Origin: Micromussa lordhowensis | Taxonomy: Eukaryota > Cnidaria > Anthozoa > Scleractinia > Lobophylliidae | Assembly: GCA_964020085.1 (NCBI GenBank) | Contig: OZ026600.1 | Span: 37,465,419-37,529,418 of the forward strand | Direction: 5' to 3' | DNA length: 64,000 nucleotides | The notes under the pieces: model-generated | What the model was told of the DNA's origin: nothing | The model's database searches: none | Seen by the model: the letters and a program-made list of their open reading frames with translations, nothing else | Position numbers and translations under genes: made by a program | Shown here: one piece after another, positions 1 through 12,124 of the stretch | How the letters are laid out: the number at the start of each line of letters is the position of its first letter | Numbering within the stretch: the stretch's first letter is position 1

Positions 1-1409
1 GTTTAATATTACTTAACGATTATTATTTTCTACCTCTTCTACCCTTCGTCACGGTTACACATAATGACCTAAGCCGCCAATCGAAGTAGTTCTGCGCATA
101 GTATAGTACATCATGAAGGTGATAACCTTTATGCAAATGACAACAGTATCAATATGCAGGTTTACCCGTACACTCAGATACCAATGTCCTAAAATCCTGC
201 GACATCAAGTCACTGACCTGATAAGCCGGAATTTGATTTGCATACTGTAAAGACCTGACCTTACTGTTATTGGCACACTTTGGCAGGATACTATTGACCC
301 AGACGTCCTTTGAAATGGCTTTTTTCTCAGGCCGTTTCACACACCGTTGGTTTCATTCACGTGATTCAGAAATGTGATCACATGATAAACATTCTTGGCG
401 CGGATGGCCGAAGTTTGCAGCACAGCGTTTGCAAGTTCCTCAAAAGGTCCAAGTTCGAGGCAAATGCCTCCATGCGATGGATTTTGAATCTGTTGAACTC
501 TTCTCTATAACATATCTTGGAATTCATCTTGTTAGAAAGTGCGAAACTCAACAAACTTGCAAACGTTCCCCGACGGTAGAGATTCACTCTTCACACGATC
601 ATGAATTCGTCATCACGCGGTCACTTTTTTTGAAATCAATGGTGCGTGAAAAGGCCTGGAAAAAAGGCTATTTCAAAGGACGTCTGTGATCAATAGTACA
701 AGGCTTGCTAAGCCTGTGAAAAGGCTCTCTAGTCGAGGATGAAAGAAAAGAAGGAGGAGAGGAAAGGGAGAGACACGCCCCCACCCCATTCCCCCTCGGC
801 CACTTCACTCTCAGCCAGTTCGATTAGCCAGAGCATGGTCACGGGCTAGGCTTGCTTGATACCGGAATTGGTTCAAAAAGTGGACCTTTTTACAGGTATC
901 TAAAATTCGGACCGGATACTCGGCCGACAATGATAGCAAGTCCCATGTGCAGGAAGGGCCACATCCTTCAAGAGCTAGTCCCATGTCAAAGAATGGCTCA
1001 GTCTAGTTATGACCTAGCTCTTCTCCGTCAGCTCAGTGGTAGAGCAAGCGGTGACCGATGCACAGGTAGTACCCATCATATTCGTGATCACAGGGGTGGT
1101 TTGGGGGAGGCGTTCAACCTCTGTTGGGAGAGCTCGGAAGTTTCTTTTCCAAGTGGTTTTCGGTGTTACTGAGTTATTTACTTTTTGTCTCATCTCCACG
1201 AAACTTACTGAATTTGTACATGCACATATATTGCACAGCACTAAACACCATTCCTTGTATGCATGTCCGTTTCTGCGAAAAAGGTCTGTTGCGGTAATTT
1301 CGTCGATCGCGTCAATCGTGTAAACAAAAACTTTACGAACTTATATGTGCTTTCCCAATTTTCCCGCTAAGCAGCAACATATCTATTCACGTCACTAGTG
1401 GAAAGCAGG

Positions 1410-1648
1410 GCTGGGTTGCTCAAAGCCTAGTTAAGCTTACCCAGAGTTAGCGAGAATTTTGAGTTTAAATTTGTAACTGTTTGATGAGTTTTTCTGTTTA
1501 TATTGTTTATCCTTCAGTTTTGAGTTTGAATAATCTCAAACTACCCAAACCATAAGCAGTGAAAAACATTTTTAAACACGTACGAAAAATTGATACTTCC
1601 GTTATTTTAATCCTGAGTCAGCGTTAACCTGCTTTCGAACAACCTGGC
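1410..1648. mobile_element. TIR element, diverged copy of the same MITE family
   Basis: GCTGGGTTGCTCAAAGCCTA at the left and GCTTTCGAACAACCTGGC at the right form diverged inverted ends. The interior (gagattattcaaactcaaaa on the minus strand) matches the copy at 21112. Confidence 0.6.
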
Positions 1649-4074
1649 AATTTTTTTCGGACAAAATTAACTGAAAGAAGGTTTCCAAACCTTTTATTTA
1701 ACCGCGGCACACAAGAAATCTCGGTGCAAGGACACATCTCTACCTCAAACCCTCTTTAAAAAATCACCGAGCAGCATTTTCGCGTACCCCAGTTTAAAGA
1801 AGTTAGCTGAGTACTATAAAACAAAATGTTCCATTTTGAATCTATTAAATCATATAACAGTAATATTCATTAATTTGCTTGGAGAAATTCATTTAATGAA
1901 AGAGTTTTGGATAATGCAATTCAAGGGTTTTCATTGGCTTAGCCATCATACCATGCTTCACAAATATGGTAAGCGCGCTGGTAATTTTTTTGTTGTTACT
2001 TTATTTTAGTCTCTATATTTTGGAGGCCCTTATTTGATATGAGGTGATATAGCCAACTTGGCGCTTGGCGCCATCATCTTTGCAAACAAAAAGTCAGCGA
2101 CGCGCCTTAAAATTCCAACAAAATAGTATTCCACATTGATGTTATGATCGGAGTGCGTGCTTTCAAAGCATTGTTTAAGGCTCAAAATCTTGACGAAAAA
2201 GTTCTGAAGACGTCTTATAATGCATTCTGCTTCTTTCAAAGATTTTTCTTGTGGCTGCGTGGAATGAATTTTAATCACTTATATAAAGAAGTGTCAATTG
2301 ACACACCCTTAGTTTAGATGTTGTTCATCGCTGTACTGTGAAGCGAAGCCGCGGACATTTAATTTCTTGTTCTTCCTCCAGATAAGTGCATCTTTCCTAT
2401 CTTTTTCGTATCATTTCTATTTATTTAATTGTTACGTAGCTTTAGTTTTATTTCTAAATTTCGCTAGCCTTCCAGTTCTGGCCTCTAAACGGACTTGTAT
2501 CCACGCAGTGAAGTTCAGTTCGAGTTGTACTTCGGTCGCTCCGCGGGAATAGTCGTGTTGCAGGTTGTTTGAGTATACTGGGTTAGCAAGCAATTTTTGC
2601 TCGTAGGAAATTATTGTATGACTCAGCTTGTTTTTTGGCCAAGCACAGACCAGTCAGTTAAAATGACCTTTTATCTGCATTTTCATTCCTGTACAAAATG
2701 AAATGAAACTTTGACTGTCAAACCGCCAATTTTAAAACTCTTGCTAGTTTTCACGGCTGTTTGTAGCAGATTTAGTTTTAACCTTATGTACTTTTTGTGC
2801 TTCTTTTGTACTGCCGTCGTGCCAGTCTTGCCTCGGCAGTTTTTGAATTTTCCGCGCTGTCACTTCAACTGTCCTTTCCGACAGTAACGATTTGAAAATG
2901 TGCTTCAAACCATACAGACTTCTAGGAGGGGCGTATTTCAGGTATTTACTAACCCCAAGTGACTTAAGTCAGACTTTGTAGTCACGCTCCAGGCTTTCAG
3001 ACTTCTGCTTGGTCCTACTTATCTCTGAAATTTTGATTCAGGTAAAAAGTAACACTAAAGACAGTGTTTGTGTCCTTATGATGGCGAATTATTTCTTTTA
3101 AGCTGTTTTAAACTAAATTATGCAAGATTCATTAATCAATAAATTAAAAAAATACCACACAAGCTCTGAATGCTAGCTGAAATTGGTTGATTGGATGAAT
3201 CTAGGTTAGAAGGTTCTTACATTTTTCATTTTTCATGTACATCAAAAGCAGCATAGTTTGTACAGACCCTTTCCTGCCCAGATGAACAATAATAACAGTG
3301 AAAAAGTCAGTCAAATTAACGCCTAACAACAGTGTTTTACAAATAGCTTAGAGTATTGTTTCAGTTTTCAGTTTCAGTTTTTTTTTTCAGTTTTTTATTA
3401 TTGCACACTGTTTACAGAAAAAAATTTTAAAAAAAAACACGATTTACAACAATAGAGGACGAATAAATACAAATAGAAATTAACTAGACGATACAATATT
3501 TAATTTTGCACAGTGACCAAAGTAGCCAAGGGGCTTTCGAGTTGGCCACTGTCATGTAGATTTAAGTTGGCGATGGCCGCATGTTACGTTCCGTTAAAAG
3601 ACGATATTACAATCATAAAAGAAGGAAAGACATATATACATGTAAGCTCAAATAAAAGGAAAACGATGTGCTGATATCGTACAACATTATTTTACATAGC
3701 TAGCAGTTAAACTATGGTCAGTTTTGAGTAGTCAATAAGAATTTTTTATATTGCTTTTGGAAGAGCAAGTATGGAAAACATTTAAGTTCTGAGTCTTCAC
3801 AATCCGACGGAACAGACCCGGCAGAGACATGTCCAAAGAAGTATTGCGTTGCTTTGGAGCAGTCTAATTCTGTCAGTTGCCGCCAATTAAAACAAGCTTT
3901 TCCTGGTCAGCTTCTCATTGATGCAAGCCACTACTAATCAATTTCAGAGAAGTTAATTGTGTTGTTTTTCAAATTCTTATGCCCCTGTCTTGTTGATAAG
4001 CCCAATCTCATGGCATTGATAACAGTCTGAACCGGTCCTGGTTTTATAGCAAGAGGCGAAGTCTTTAAGAAACA
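1649..4074. other. Intergenic, no gene recognised
   Basis: AT-rich, with poly-A/T tracts near 3380-3440. A block at about 2029-2080 weakly resembles the MITE at 4111. Short open frames show no domain. Confidence 0.5.
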
Positions 4075-4103
4075 GACGTTTCGGATTTATAACTCTTCTT
4101 CAG
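4075..4103 (-). ncRNA. Degenerate hammerhead-like motif, Penelope-type terminal fragment
   Basis: On the minus strand CTGAAGA (4103-4097), an extra A, an imperfect stem (GAGTT, loop ATA, AATCC) and GAAACGTC (4082-4075) appear in order, with ACA before and TGT after as a short helix I. It has the same layout as the motifs at 35785 and 54463. The stem mismatches suggest decay. Confidence 0.35.
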
Positions 4104-4110
4104 TGTAATT

Positions 4111-4128
4111 AACAATTATTCCAAGAGC

Positions 4129-4169
<41 letters not shown>

Positions 4170-4180
4170 AGCGCCGAGTA

Positions 4181-4224
<44 letters not shown>

Positions 4225-4227
4225 TTT
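4111..4227. mobile_element. Short hairpin MITE (ACAATTATTCCA ends)
   Basis: AACAATTATTCCAAGAGCGC at the left pairs with GCGCGAGTGGAATAATTGTT at the right. The inner GTTGGATATGAGATGAT is also inverted. Related ends occur at 16865-17398. Confidence 0.7.
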
Positions 4228-4600
4228 TATTAAAAACGCCTCCCAAAAATAGAAAACTAGGCTACAATAAAAACAAAAAGGCCCAAAATATCACGCATAC
4301 GCTCGCCATCTTTGTAGATCATGGTATAATGGCTCATATACCATGATGGCTAAGCCAATGAAAACTCTCAAATTGCATTATCCAATGATCTAGTTTTTAA
4401 TAAATAAGGATATTCGATACTTCGCTGGATGTCCGAATTTGCTATATTGTTAATTGACCTAAATTATTTGGCATTGCTTTACTGATGTTGACAGAAACAA
4501 TGGTAACTTGTTTTCTTTCACTATTTTACCTACAGTATGTCTTTTGTGATACTGTCCAGCCACTCTGGAGTTCAACCATAGCGCCGGGACTGTTTTGTTA

Positions 4601-5275
4601 ATGGCCTCTCCATTCCAATTAAAGGTGAGTTTTTATTTGTCATTCAATCATGCATGCTTTTATCTATCAGCTCTATTGTGTTTGTTTTAAAATTTGGTTG
4701 AATAAGTTTAATTAATAAGCATAGCAACTAAGCTGATCACTGGCAAGCTAGCTTCAGTATGCTATAATTGTATGAAGTCTTGTAAGAAATGTCAATCTAA
4801 CTTACTGAGGAGCTACAGGTTTCAACTAAGTTGTGTTCGTGGTTATTCTAGAACATTTAATTCATTGGAAAGCTGGAAACAAACTCGTGAATTAAAATTA
4901 AAGTCACTCACGGTCAGTGCCATTAGCTTTTGTAAGTATTGTCCTTTCTCGATATGAGTGTTTTTTCATATTATGGCGGGGATTCGTAAACACTTTGAAG
5001 TCTTTGCAAACGCTTTTGTGTGCCAGTGTCAGAAGTGTCCATTGGTGTTCTAGGGAGTTGATGGAAGTACCTTAGTCTGTACTGAAAAGTGCAGCAAGGA
5101 TTTGGTTTATTTATTGGTGTTATCCTATTTTCCAGGTTGAATGGCGGTGTACTGATGTACTGTATCAAAATTTACGGACTCGTGAGTGAGTGTAACTATC
5201 AGTTTTTGGATAGAAGTGTGCAGGATGACGTCTAAGGCAGCTAATTGGAAACATCTTATTGTTTCAGATAAGTGA
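4601..5275 (+). CDS. Tentative three-exon micropeptide gene
   Basis: ATG at 4601 reads MASPFQLK to a strong donor (AAAG/GTGAGT at 4624). An exon at 5136-5181 has acceptor TTTTCCAG and donor GTGAGT in matching phase (VEWRCTDVLYQNLRT). An exon from 5268 (acceptor GTTTCAG) closes with HK and a stop at 5273-5275. The total is only 25 residues. It may be a non-coding RNA, part of a gene beginning elsewhere, or chance. Confidence 0.2.
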
Positions 5276-5513
5276 ATGGTAGTATTCATGTTTCTGTTGT
5301 CATGTACCATTGAACTGTTTCAACCCGGTGTCCCCTAGCCATATCTAGGCCTTTCCACGTGTACAAATGTTGCGTAAAACTTCTAAATAACTTTCTGAAC
5401 ATTCCCAAAAATATTTCTAACTAACTCGAAAAACCTCTTATATTTGTTTTGAAAATCGAATCTGAATAGAAAAGATTCTTCTTGAAGAAATAGGAATACA
5501 CGAGGAAGGTTCA

Positions 5514-6394
5514 GGCCCAGTTCAAACGTCGAACTTTTCATGAGCCGAACCTAATAGCCCCAATTAAGTACATGACGAGATCGACGTCTGAATCAATTAA
5601 GTTCAACAGATGTTATTTGGGTCGACCCGAGAATTAAGTTCGACATGGTCAGTCGGTCAGTTCGACTACGGAGCGACTCCGATTCAAACGTCGAACTTTT
5701 CATGCACTGAACCTAATGCATACATTACAAATACATTAAATAAATTATTTTTTTACCCAGAGTTCCTTTTGTCATGCGTACACAGCTTGTTTTGATCTTT
5801 TGGAACAAAATGGTGGGAAGAGCGGGAAGAGATATGTTCCCCTCTTGCTTCGAGAACACGAAATATAACTTGCTTGATGTGCATAAACACTTCTGTATGC
5901 GGTGCATGTTCCGCATTTGAAAACGATAAGAGTTTAGCGGGTTGAAAAGCAGGCAGTTCGGTGGCATTTTGAGAGAAAATGACAAAATAAATTAATTTTG
6001 AAGAAACCGACGACAGGAACGAACTGGACGAGGAACTGCGATGTTCCTTGGGAATAAGCAATAATAGAAGGCAAACCAAATTCAAAAATCATCTTCTGTT
6101 GTTTAATGCTAACTGCATCTGGAGTCGCCTTCGTCGACTTGTTCTGCCCTTCTTGATCGCACTTGCAAGAAAAGCAAGCTCTTCATTTTCACAGTGTGTC
6201 TTTTTCACATTTGTTCCACCATTTTCGGGTCAGCAATAACCGCCGTTTGTAATAGTGCATCTTTTATTTTTGCAATTAAGTTCAACTAAATTGGGTTCGA
6301 CGTTTGAATCAACCGTCGAACCTAATCATTTGGGTCGACCCGAATTGGTATTAGGTTCCGCGGTACATGTAAAGGTCGACGTTTGAACCGGGCC
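5514..6394. mobile_element. TIR element with GGCCCRGTTCAAACGTCGA ends and TCA duplication
   Basis: The left GGCCCAGTTCAAACGTCGAA is the inverse of the right end (TCGACGTTTGAACCGGGCC). TCA flanks both sides (5511-5513 and 6395-6397). Internal subrepeats of AATTAAGTTCRAC and GGGTCGACCCGA. No transposase. A 3-bp duplication would suit a Harbinger-type element, but this is not proven. Confidence 0.75.
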
Positions 6395-7618
6395 TCAGGC
6401 ACTTCGATATTACGAGCAGCCGCCATTTTGAAAACATTGCTGCTTTAGCAAAACAATGGCGGCTGAATCGCGTTTTGCTGAAGTTTCTGACTTGTTGACA
6501 CTCAGTTCTTTATCTTGGAGGTCAACCCTGAGAAACTGACGAATATTGTGTCTTGTGAATTTCGTTTCAGAACTAAATTTCTTTTTCGAATGCGTATGAA
6601 ACGTTATCGACAGCCAAAACAAACGATTTCGAAAAAGTCAATGAGAAAACGATATTAAAACAATAGTCCTTTCTTTCAAGAAAAATTTATATCATGAGCA
6701 AGAGATCGATCATTAAAGCATCATGGCCACTTTTTGTCAACTCGTGACGAACTTGACGTATACATCCTGCCAATTTGAGGAGATCTCGTTTATCTCAGTT
6801 GCAAGTTCAGAACTTTATTCATACACCTGTTGCGGCTTCATGAAAGAGTTTCTTTTGGGTCTCAATATAAAGCTAAAAATAAATTTGCAAGAACAACACA
6901 AGGAAAGTATGTTAACTTTTTGTTTTCTTCTGTTTTCTTTTCCTTGCTCAAGTAAACAAGGGCTTTTTGAATCTTAAAACGAACGTTCAGGTGTCAACAA
7001 AAAACTCAGTTTGAAAGCTTGGGAGAATTCTCAAAAGTTATGCAACCCTCGTCTACGTCTCGGGTTTGCATAGCTGTCTCCAATTCTCCCAACCCTCCTC
7101 GTGTTTAGATGAGGCTATATAAACACGGAAAAAGTGCTTTATTGCTTAAGTTATTGATTTTAATTAACGTTTCATTGGTCGAGAAAGTGGCGTAAGTTTC
7201 TTAAACCAATTACTAAGCGTAGAAATGCAAAACCAACGCTAAAAATAAACTACTTCAAAATAAGGAAAAAAATAAAATACTTTCGACACAAGTGCAAACC
7301 TCTTAACTGTAATAATAGCTTTAGTTCGTGCCCCTCAATTCTTCAGTGACAATTAATTTCTTGGAAGGATATTTTAAAGCAACTTTGGTGATCAAATAGT
7401 TTCAAAAGGAGGCCGCAAAACAAATTTCATCCTTCGCTGGACTTTTAAAACACAGACTTTTGCAATATGACTACTACAACCAACAGCAACATGTAAGAGC
7501 GTAAAGTGCCGCTAGAATCATAACTGATTTTTGACATTTGAGTCTTACAATAATGCAAACTCGGATTTGTAGCAACAAGAGGTTTGCAAGAACTCCTGAC
7601 ATTATTAGACATTAGACA

Positions 7619-8066
7619 CCTTAAGATACCCCGATTTTCACGCACGGGTACGGCTATCGCCATTTTGAAATCATTAAATGACCACGTGATCGCGTCCTTC
7701 CCGTAAAAGCTACACGTTTTCCCGGTGTAATCGGTGGTCTACCCGTATGTTAGCGCCGGGTGAAAATGGTGAAACGGGTAAGTTTTTATGGTCTTTATCT
7801 TTGCTTATTAGACCAGAATGGTATCCAGATTCTTACATAAACACTGGTTTTTCTGATTTTAAGCGTTTTGGGATTACGAAAAAGTTTTTTGAAGCACAAA
7901 TGTGGAGAAATTTTCTTTACTAGAACCCAGTGTTTTGAGCAACATTTTTGCCCAGATCGTACCCGGTGTCACCCGGTGTATCTTAAGTTTGATTGGTTTC
8001 CCGTGTAACCGAGTACGGGTACGGGTGATCTGACCCGTACCCGTATCGGGAACCGGGGTATCTTAC
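7619..8066. mobile_element. Probable TIR element (TTAAGATACCCCG ends)
   Basis: TTAAGATACCCCG at the left is inverted at the right (CGGGGTATCTTA). The interior is rich in CGGGTACGGGT and ACCCGT-type blocks in both directions. No coding capacity. Confidence 0.5.
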
Positions 8067-11000
8067 TTCAAAACCTATACAATTGCCCACATTAGAAAGT
8101 TCAATGTTTCACAGATTCAAAGATCTAGCTCCGAAAAAAGCGAGGAAAATGTTCTCAAATAAAAATGTTTGGAGCTTTAAGGGTGAAGAAAGGATGTTTC
8201 TTCATGCATCAATTCCAACATTTAAGCAATTTAAAGTAGCCTGCGGACAGGCTTCCGGGGAGAGCGACAAAGAAAACAGAAGTGGTGAGCGAAGCTAGCG
8301 TAATTGAGCCAATGTAAACACTTCGTCTTAAGAATAATAAGGTCATAAAATCGACAGTGGATGCAAAAATAAGCACTGTGTTGTCACTTGCAAAATAGAG
8401 GCTAAGTAGTTATAAACTGTTGAACTCCCAAGAACTATAGATCAGTGTAAACAGTTTTCTAACAGAAATTGACATTTGATCACAACATGAACAATGTTTT
8501 CTTCACGTACAAAATAAGGGCTTATTAGTAATAAACTATTCAATTCTCGAGAACTGATCAATGTTTCCTTACTGTATCAATTCATTATCAAGTTTGTCAG
8601 GTGATGAGAACAAAGGAAATAATAAACTAACGGATATTGTCTCGATGTCAAATTTATTGATTAGCATATAGAAATATAGCACAAGCAATGTGGGAAATTA
8701 ATACAGTAACTGAAAATTTGATACTTTTAAACTTTCAAAAAGACATCTAATGAAGGGTTTTTTGCACAATCCCCTGCACTGTTGGCCAAAATGGCAAAAT
8801 GGCAAAAGCTAACTGCAGTCATTGTTTCAAAGTAGGTTGGAGAAATGTACATTTTTCATTCCCAAAAGGGAGTTGTTTGGTGTTGTTTTTTATATTTTTT
8901 TCTGAAAAGAATTTGATTTCATATGTTTGCAAACTTTGTAATAGTTTCACTTTCATGACACTAAAAGCTTTCGCTAAGTGCACAGGCAAGGTGTGAAATC
9001 AGTGTTCCCAAAATTAGTATTGTAACTATTAATTTTAACCTAGGATCTTTTTAACCTAGGATACTACAATTTTATGTTTTGATTTTCAAAAGACGCTTCA
9101 TAGCAGATATGTTTTCTACACTCTCAGCCGTCGTTTTGTTCTGCTGGGCTTTCGTTTGGGCTGTTCACTATTTTGCCTTTTATTCGGTTTTATGGAGTTT
9201 TTAAATAAGCAACTGAACCCTCAACGGCAACGGCAACGGCAACGAGTACAATGGCAGTGCGGTAACCATGCGTTATAATTCTTTGTTCGTTTCTTTGCTG
9301 TTCTTTACAAAACATAAACCTGAAATAGCCACATTCTGCATATTCGAGAAAACCTGAACTACAATGGCCAATTTTTAAAATTCCTTTCAAATTTTGACGC
9401 TGTCTTGAATATCCTGTTTGGGATATTTCTGACAGTGATAGACAAACTGAATAAATCTAAATTCTCACGAGATTCGTAGGTTAAATATAAAGTCGCTTTC
9501 TAATCGACGTTGTCATAAGCGTTGTTGTCGTTGTTTCTTAAACTGCCTTTTGCTGCTGTGTTGTGTTGCGTTTGGGCGTTTGTTTGCTTTACACTCGTTT
9601 GTCTACTCATTTCTCTGCCGTTCATTCAGTTGTTATTGCTTGAGCAGTGGGCATCTGTCTGCTGTTTTAACTTCTATTAAAGTTTCGAAATGTATCAAAA
9701 CTTAGCGAGATACAAGCTCCTGTGCTTGTAATTAAAATATCAAAGAAAACATCCCCACAGCTTTGGAGAATTTTCTTTGCTTTGGGACGAAACGAAGCGA
9801 AACATTACCAAATCCTCCACGAAGACATCCACGCAACGCGCGAGTAACATCCGTGAAGAACTGGGCACCATGTCTAAAAATAACTTAAGAGGGATTACCT
9901 TGGGTACAAGGCCTATACCACGGATTCAATCTCTTACCTTGATAATCTCTTGACATTACTAAACCGAAATTGGTAGACTCGACGTTATTTGATTTAGTAG
10001 AATGGAAAATTGACGAAATATATATAGACATGTCACTCTGAATTTCTAAGAACTAGAAATAATCAAATCATTTCTTATTTTAATTTTTAAATAATAACTA
10101 AGACGACGAGGAGAAACCTATCGACCATGTCTATTTCATTCTCTTGATGTTCTCGGATCTTGCGATGGAAAGTAATTTGTTTCTGATCTCACTCTACATT
10201 TCTGAGAAAATTTTGACTTCAAAGAACGGTTGCAAATTAATTACACCCGAGTGACTATACAGTACACAGACAAGAGAGTTGAGTCATAATCACCCATTTT
10301 CAAAATGTGAAAAGTGCAATGTTCAATTTTCCTGTTCACTAACGTACAAAGGAATCCTAGTCAAGTTTAGTTTTCATTTTAAAGGCTTGATTTTCCTTTG
10401 TCTTGTAACAACAATTAATTTAACAAGTCTCCAAAAGAAAGGCCGTGGAAAGGCATTTCAGAAATATTTTGTCTTTAAAAATTCGTGGGAAGAATATGGA
10501 CTAGCAACCTGATTAAGACTTCAAGACCTATACAAGAAAAGTAGTTGATGACTTTCGGAGGGTGAAGACAGGGGTAAACCAAGCGATCTACTTTGTTTAT
10601 AAGAATTATAAACCAGAATTTACAACGCTGCATGACATTTTGTTTATTTATTGTGCAGACCGAAGGGTCCTCGAAGCTCATGATGGTTTGCTGCTGAGGC
10701 ATTTATGATCAGCTCATAGTCTGCAAAACTCATCTGCTGTGTTCCATCCAGGGAAGAACAACACCCTCTCGTGACCACTTCTTGGATTTAATCTCCCACC
10801 TGCCTGATCAGCGTGTAAACGTTTAAGGTGAGTAGTACAGCTAGCCATTTTTCCCCAGTTTTTCCCAGTTTCTTGTTTGGTAAGGAAAGATTTCAAAAAG
10901 ACTTCAAAACAATTTGTCTGTGAACGGTGTTTGAGCCGACAAATTTATCCTCGTGGAATAAGTCACTTTTTCCATGAAAACCATGTGAAGTCAATAATTA

Positions 11001-12124
11001 TCCTATCAAACGTGGAAGCTTGCCACTTGTTGTTCGTCTTTTTCTACGGTAACCGGAAAAGTTATACAGCTGAATCTTTTCATTTTAGCATCCATTGAAC
11101 ACTTTTTCAACTAGAGTAATTATCTGCCATTTATCGAATCTAATGATTTTTCTTTTCAACAGGAATGCAGAGATTAAAGGGATCAGGCAAGAAAATGGGC
11201 TTCAGTACATCACAATAGAGACCTTAAGATCGAGGTTTGGCGATCTTACCACAAACAGCAAGCCGCGGTTTTCGGTTAGCATTTTCACGTTAGCCGTCTG
11301 CCCATATTTGGGACTTAAGATTCGCGGGTTAAGTAGCCAGCTGCCATGTTTGTTTTCATTCGTTCGTTCACTTCTGTTTTAGCTGAGAACTCGTCCTTAA
11401 AATTACGTTTGTATGAAAAAGAATTCGATAGTTAATAAGAGAAATAGTTTTAAAAGTAGTATTTCCTCTCAAATGTGGGATTGTGATGTGCTAGGGTCAA
11501 AAAAGCTTGCGGTTAATCACTTACCCCTGGAACGTGGTCTAAACGTACAAACGTGAACCGAAAACTGCAAACCTGACGCCAACACACTGGTCACATGACG
11601 TCTTGACGTTCGCGTTGCGGGGGAAATTCCGAAAAACGTCGATGTTAAGGTCTAAATTCAACTGGTTTAAAAAGAAGTCATTCGGTATAAACTAAGCGAC
11701 AGTTTTTAAAGCACATTATTGAATTCAATGATATCTTACAAATACGACAGTCTTCACATTGCTTTTACCATGGTAAGATTTTCTCATAGGTCATGCCTCC
11801 AAGTACAGTACTACGTAAAACTTGAGAAAACCTTTCTACTGTGAAGAAGGTGTAAGAGCTAATTAAACTAGCCATAGCAACAAGCTCTTGCAACCTTCAA
11901 AAGTATTCAATAGGTAAACTAAAGAACAAGAAGATAAAAAAACGCTAAACAGAAAAATTCTGTGCAGCCAAAACTTGCGTCCTGGTCCATTACTTTAACA
12001 TTAGCTGAAAAAGATTCAAAAACGATTAGTTATCTTCCTTCCCCCAAATTCCTTCCTCTGATTCTATATTGTCCTCTCAAATTTCAAAGGGTCCTCCGAA
12101 AACCCTCACAAACGCTCTAGAACA
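8067..12124. other. Intergenic, no gene recognised
   Basis: Low-complexity CAACGG repeats at about 9221-9245. Otherwise unique AT-rich sequence; no convincing splice-linked coding pieces. Confidence 0.5.

Noticed and set aside
1020..1090. tRNA gene (GTCAGCTCAGTGGTAGAGC)
   Set aside because: Only the A-box region looks like tRNA; no matching acceptor stem or B box. Probably a SINE scrap.
11155..11382. Exon-like sequence after TTTTCAACAG
   Set aside because: One acceptor only; no partner exon or recognisable protein.
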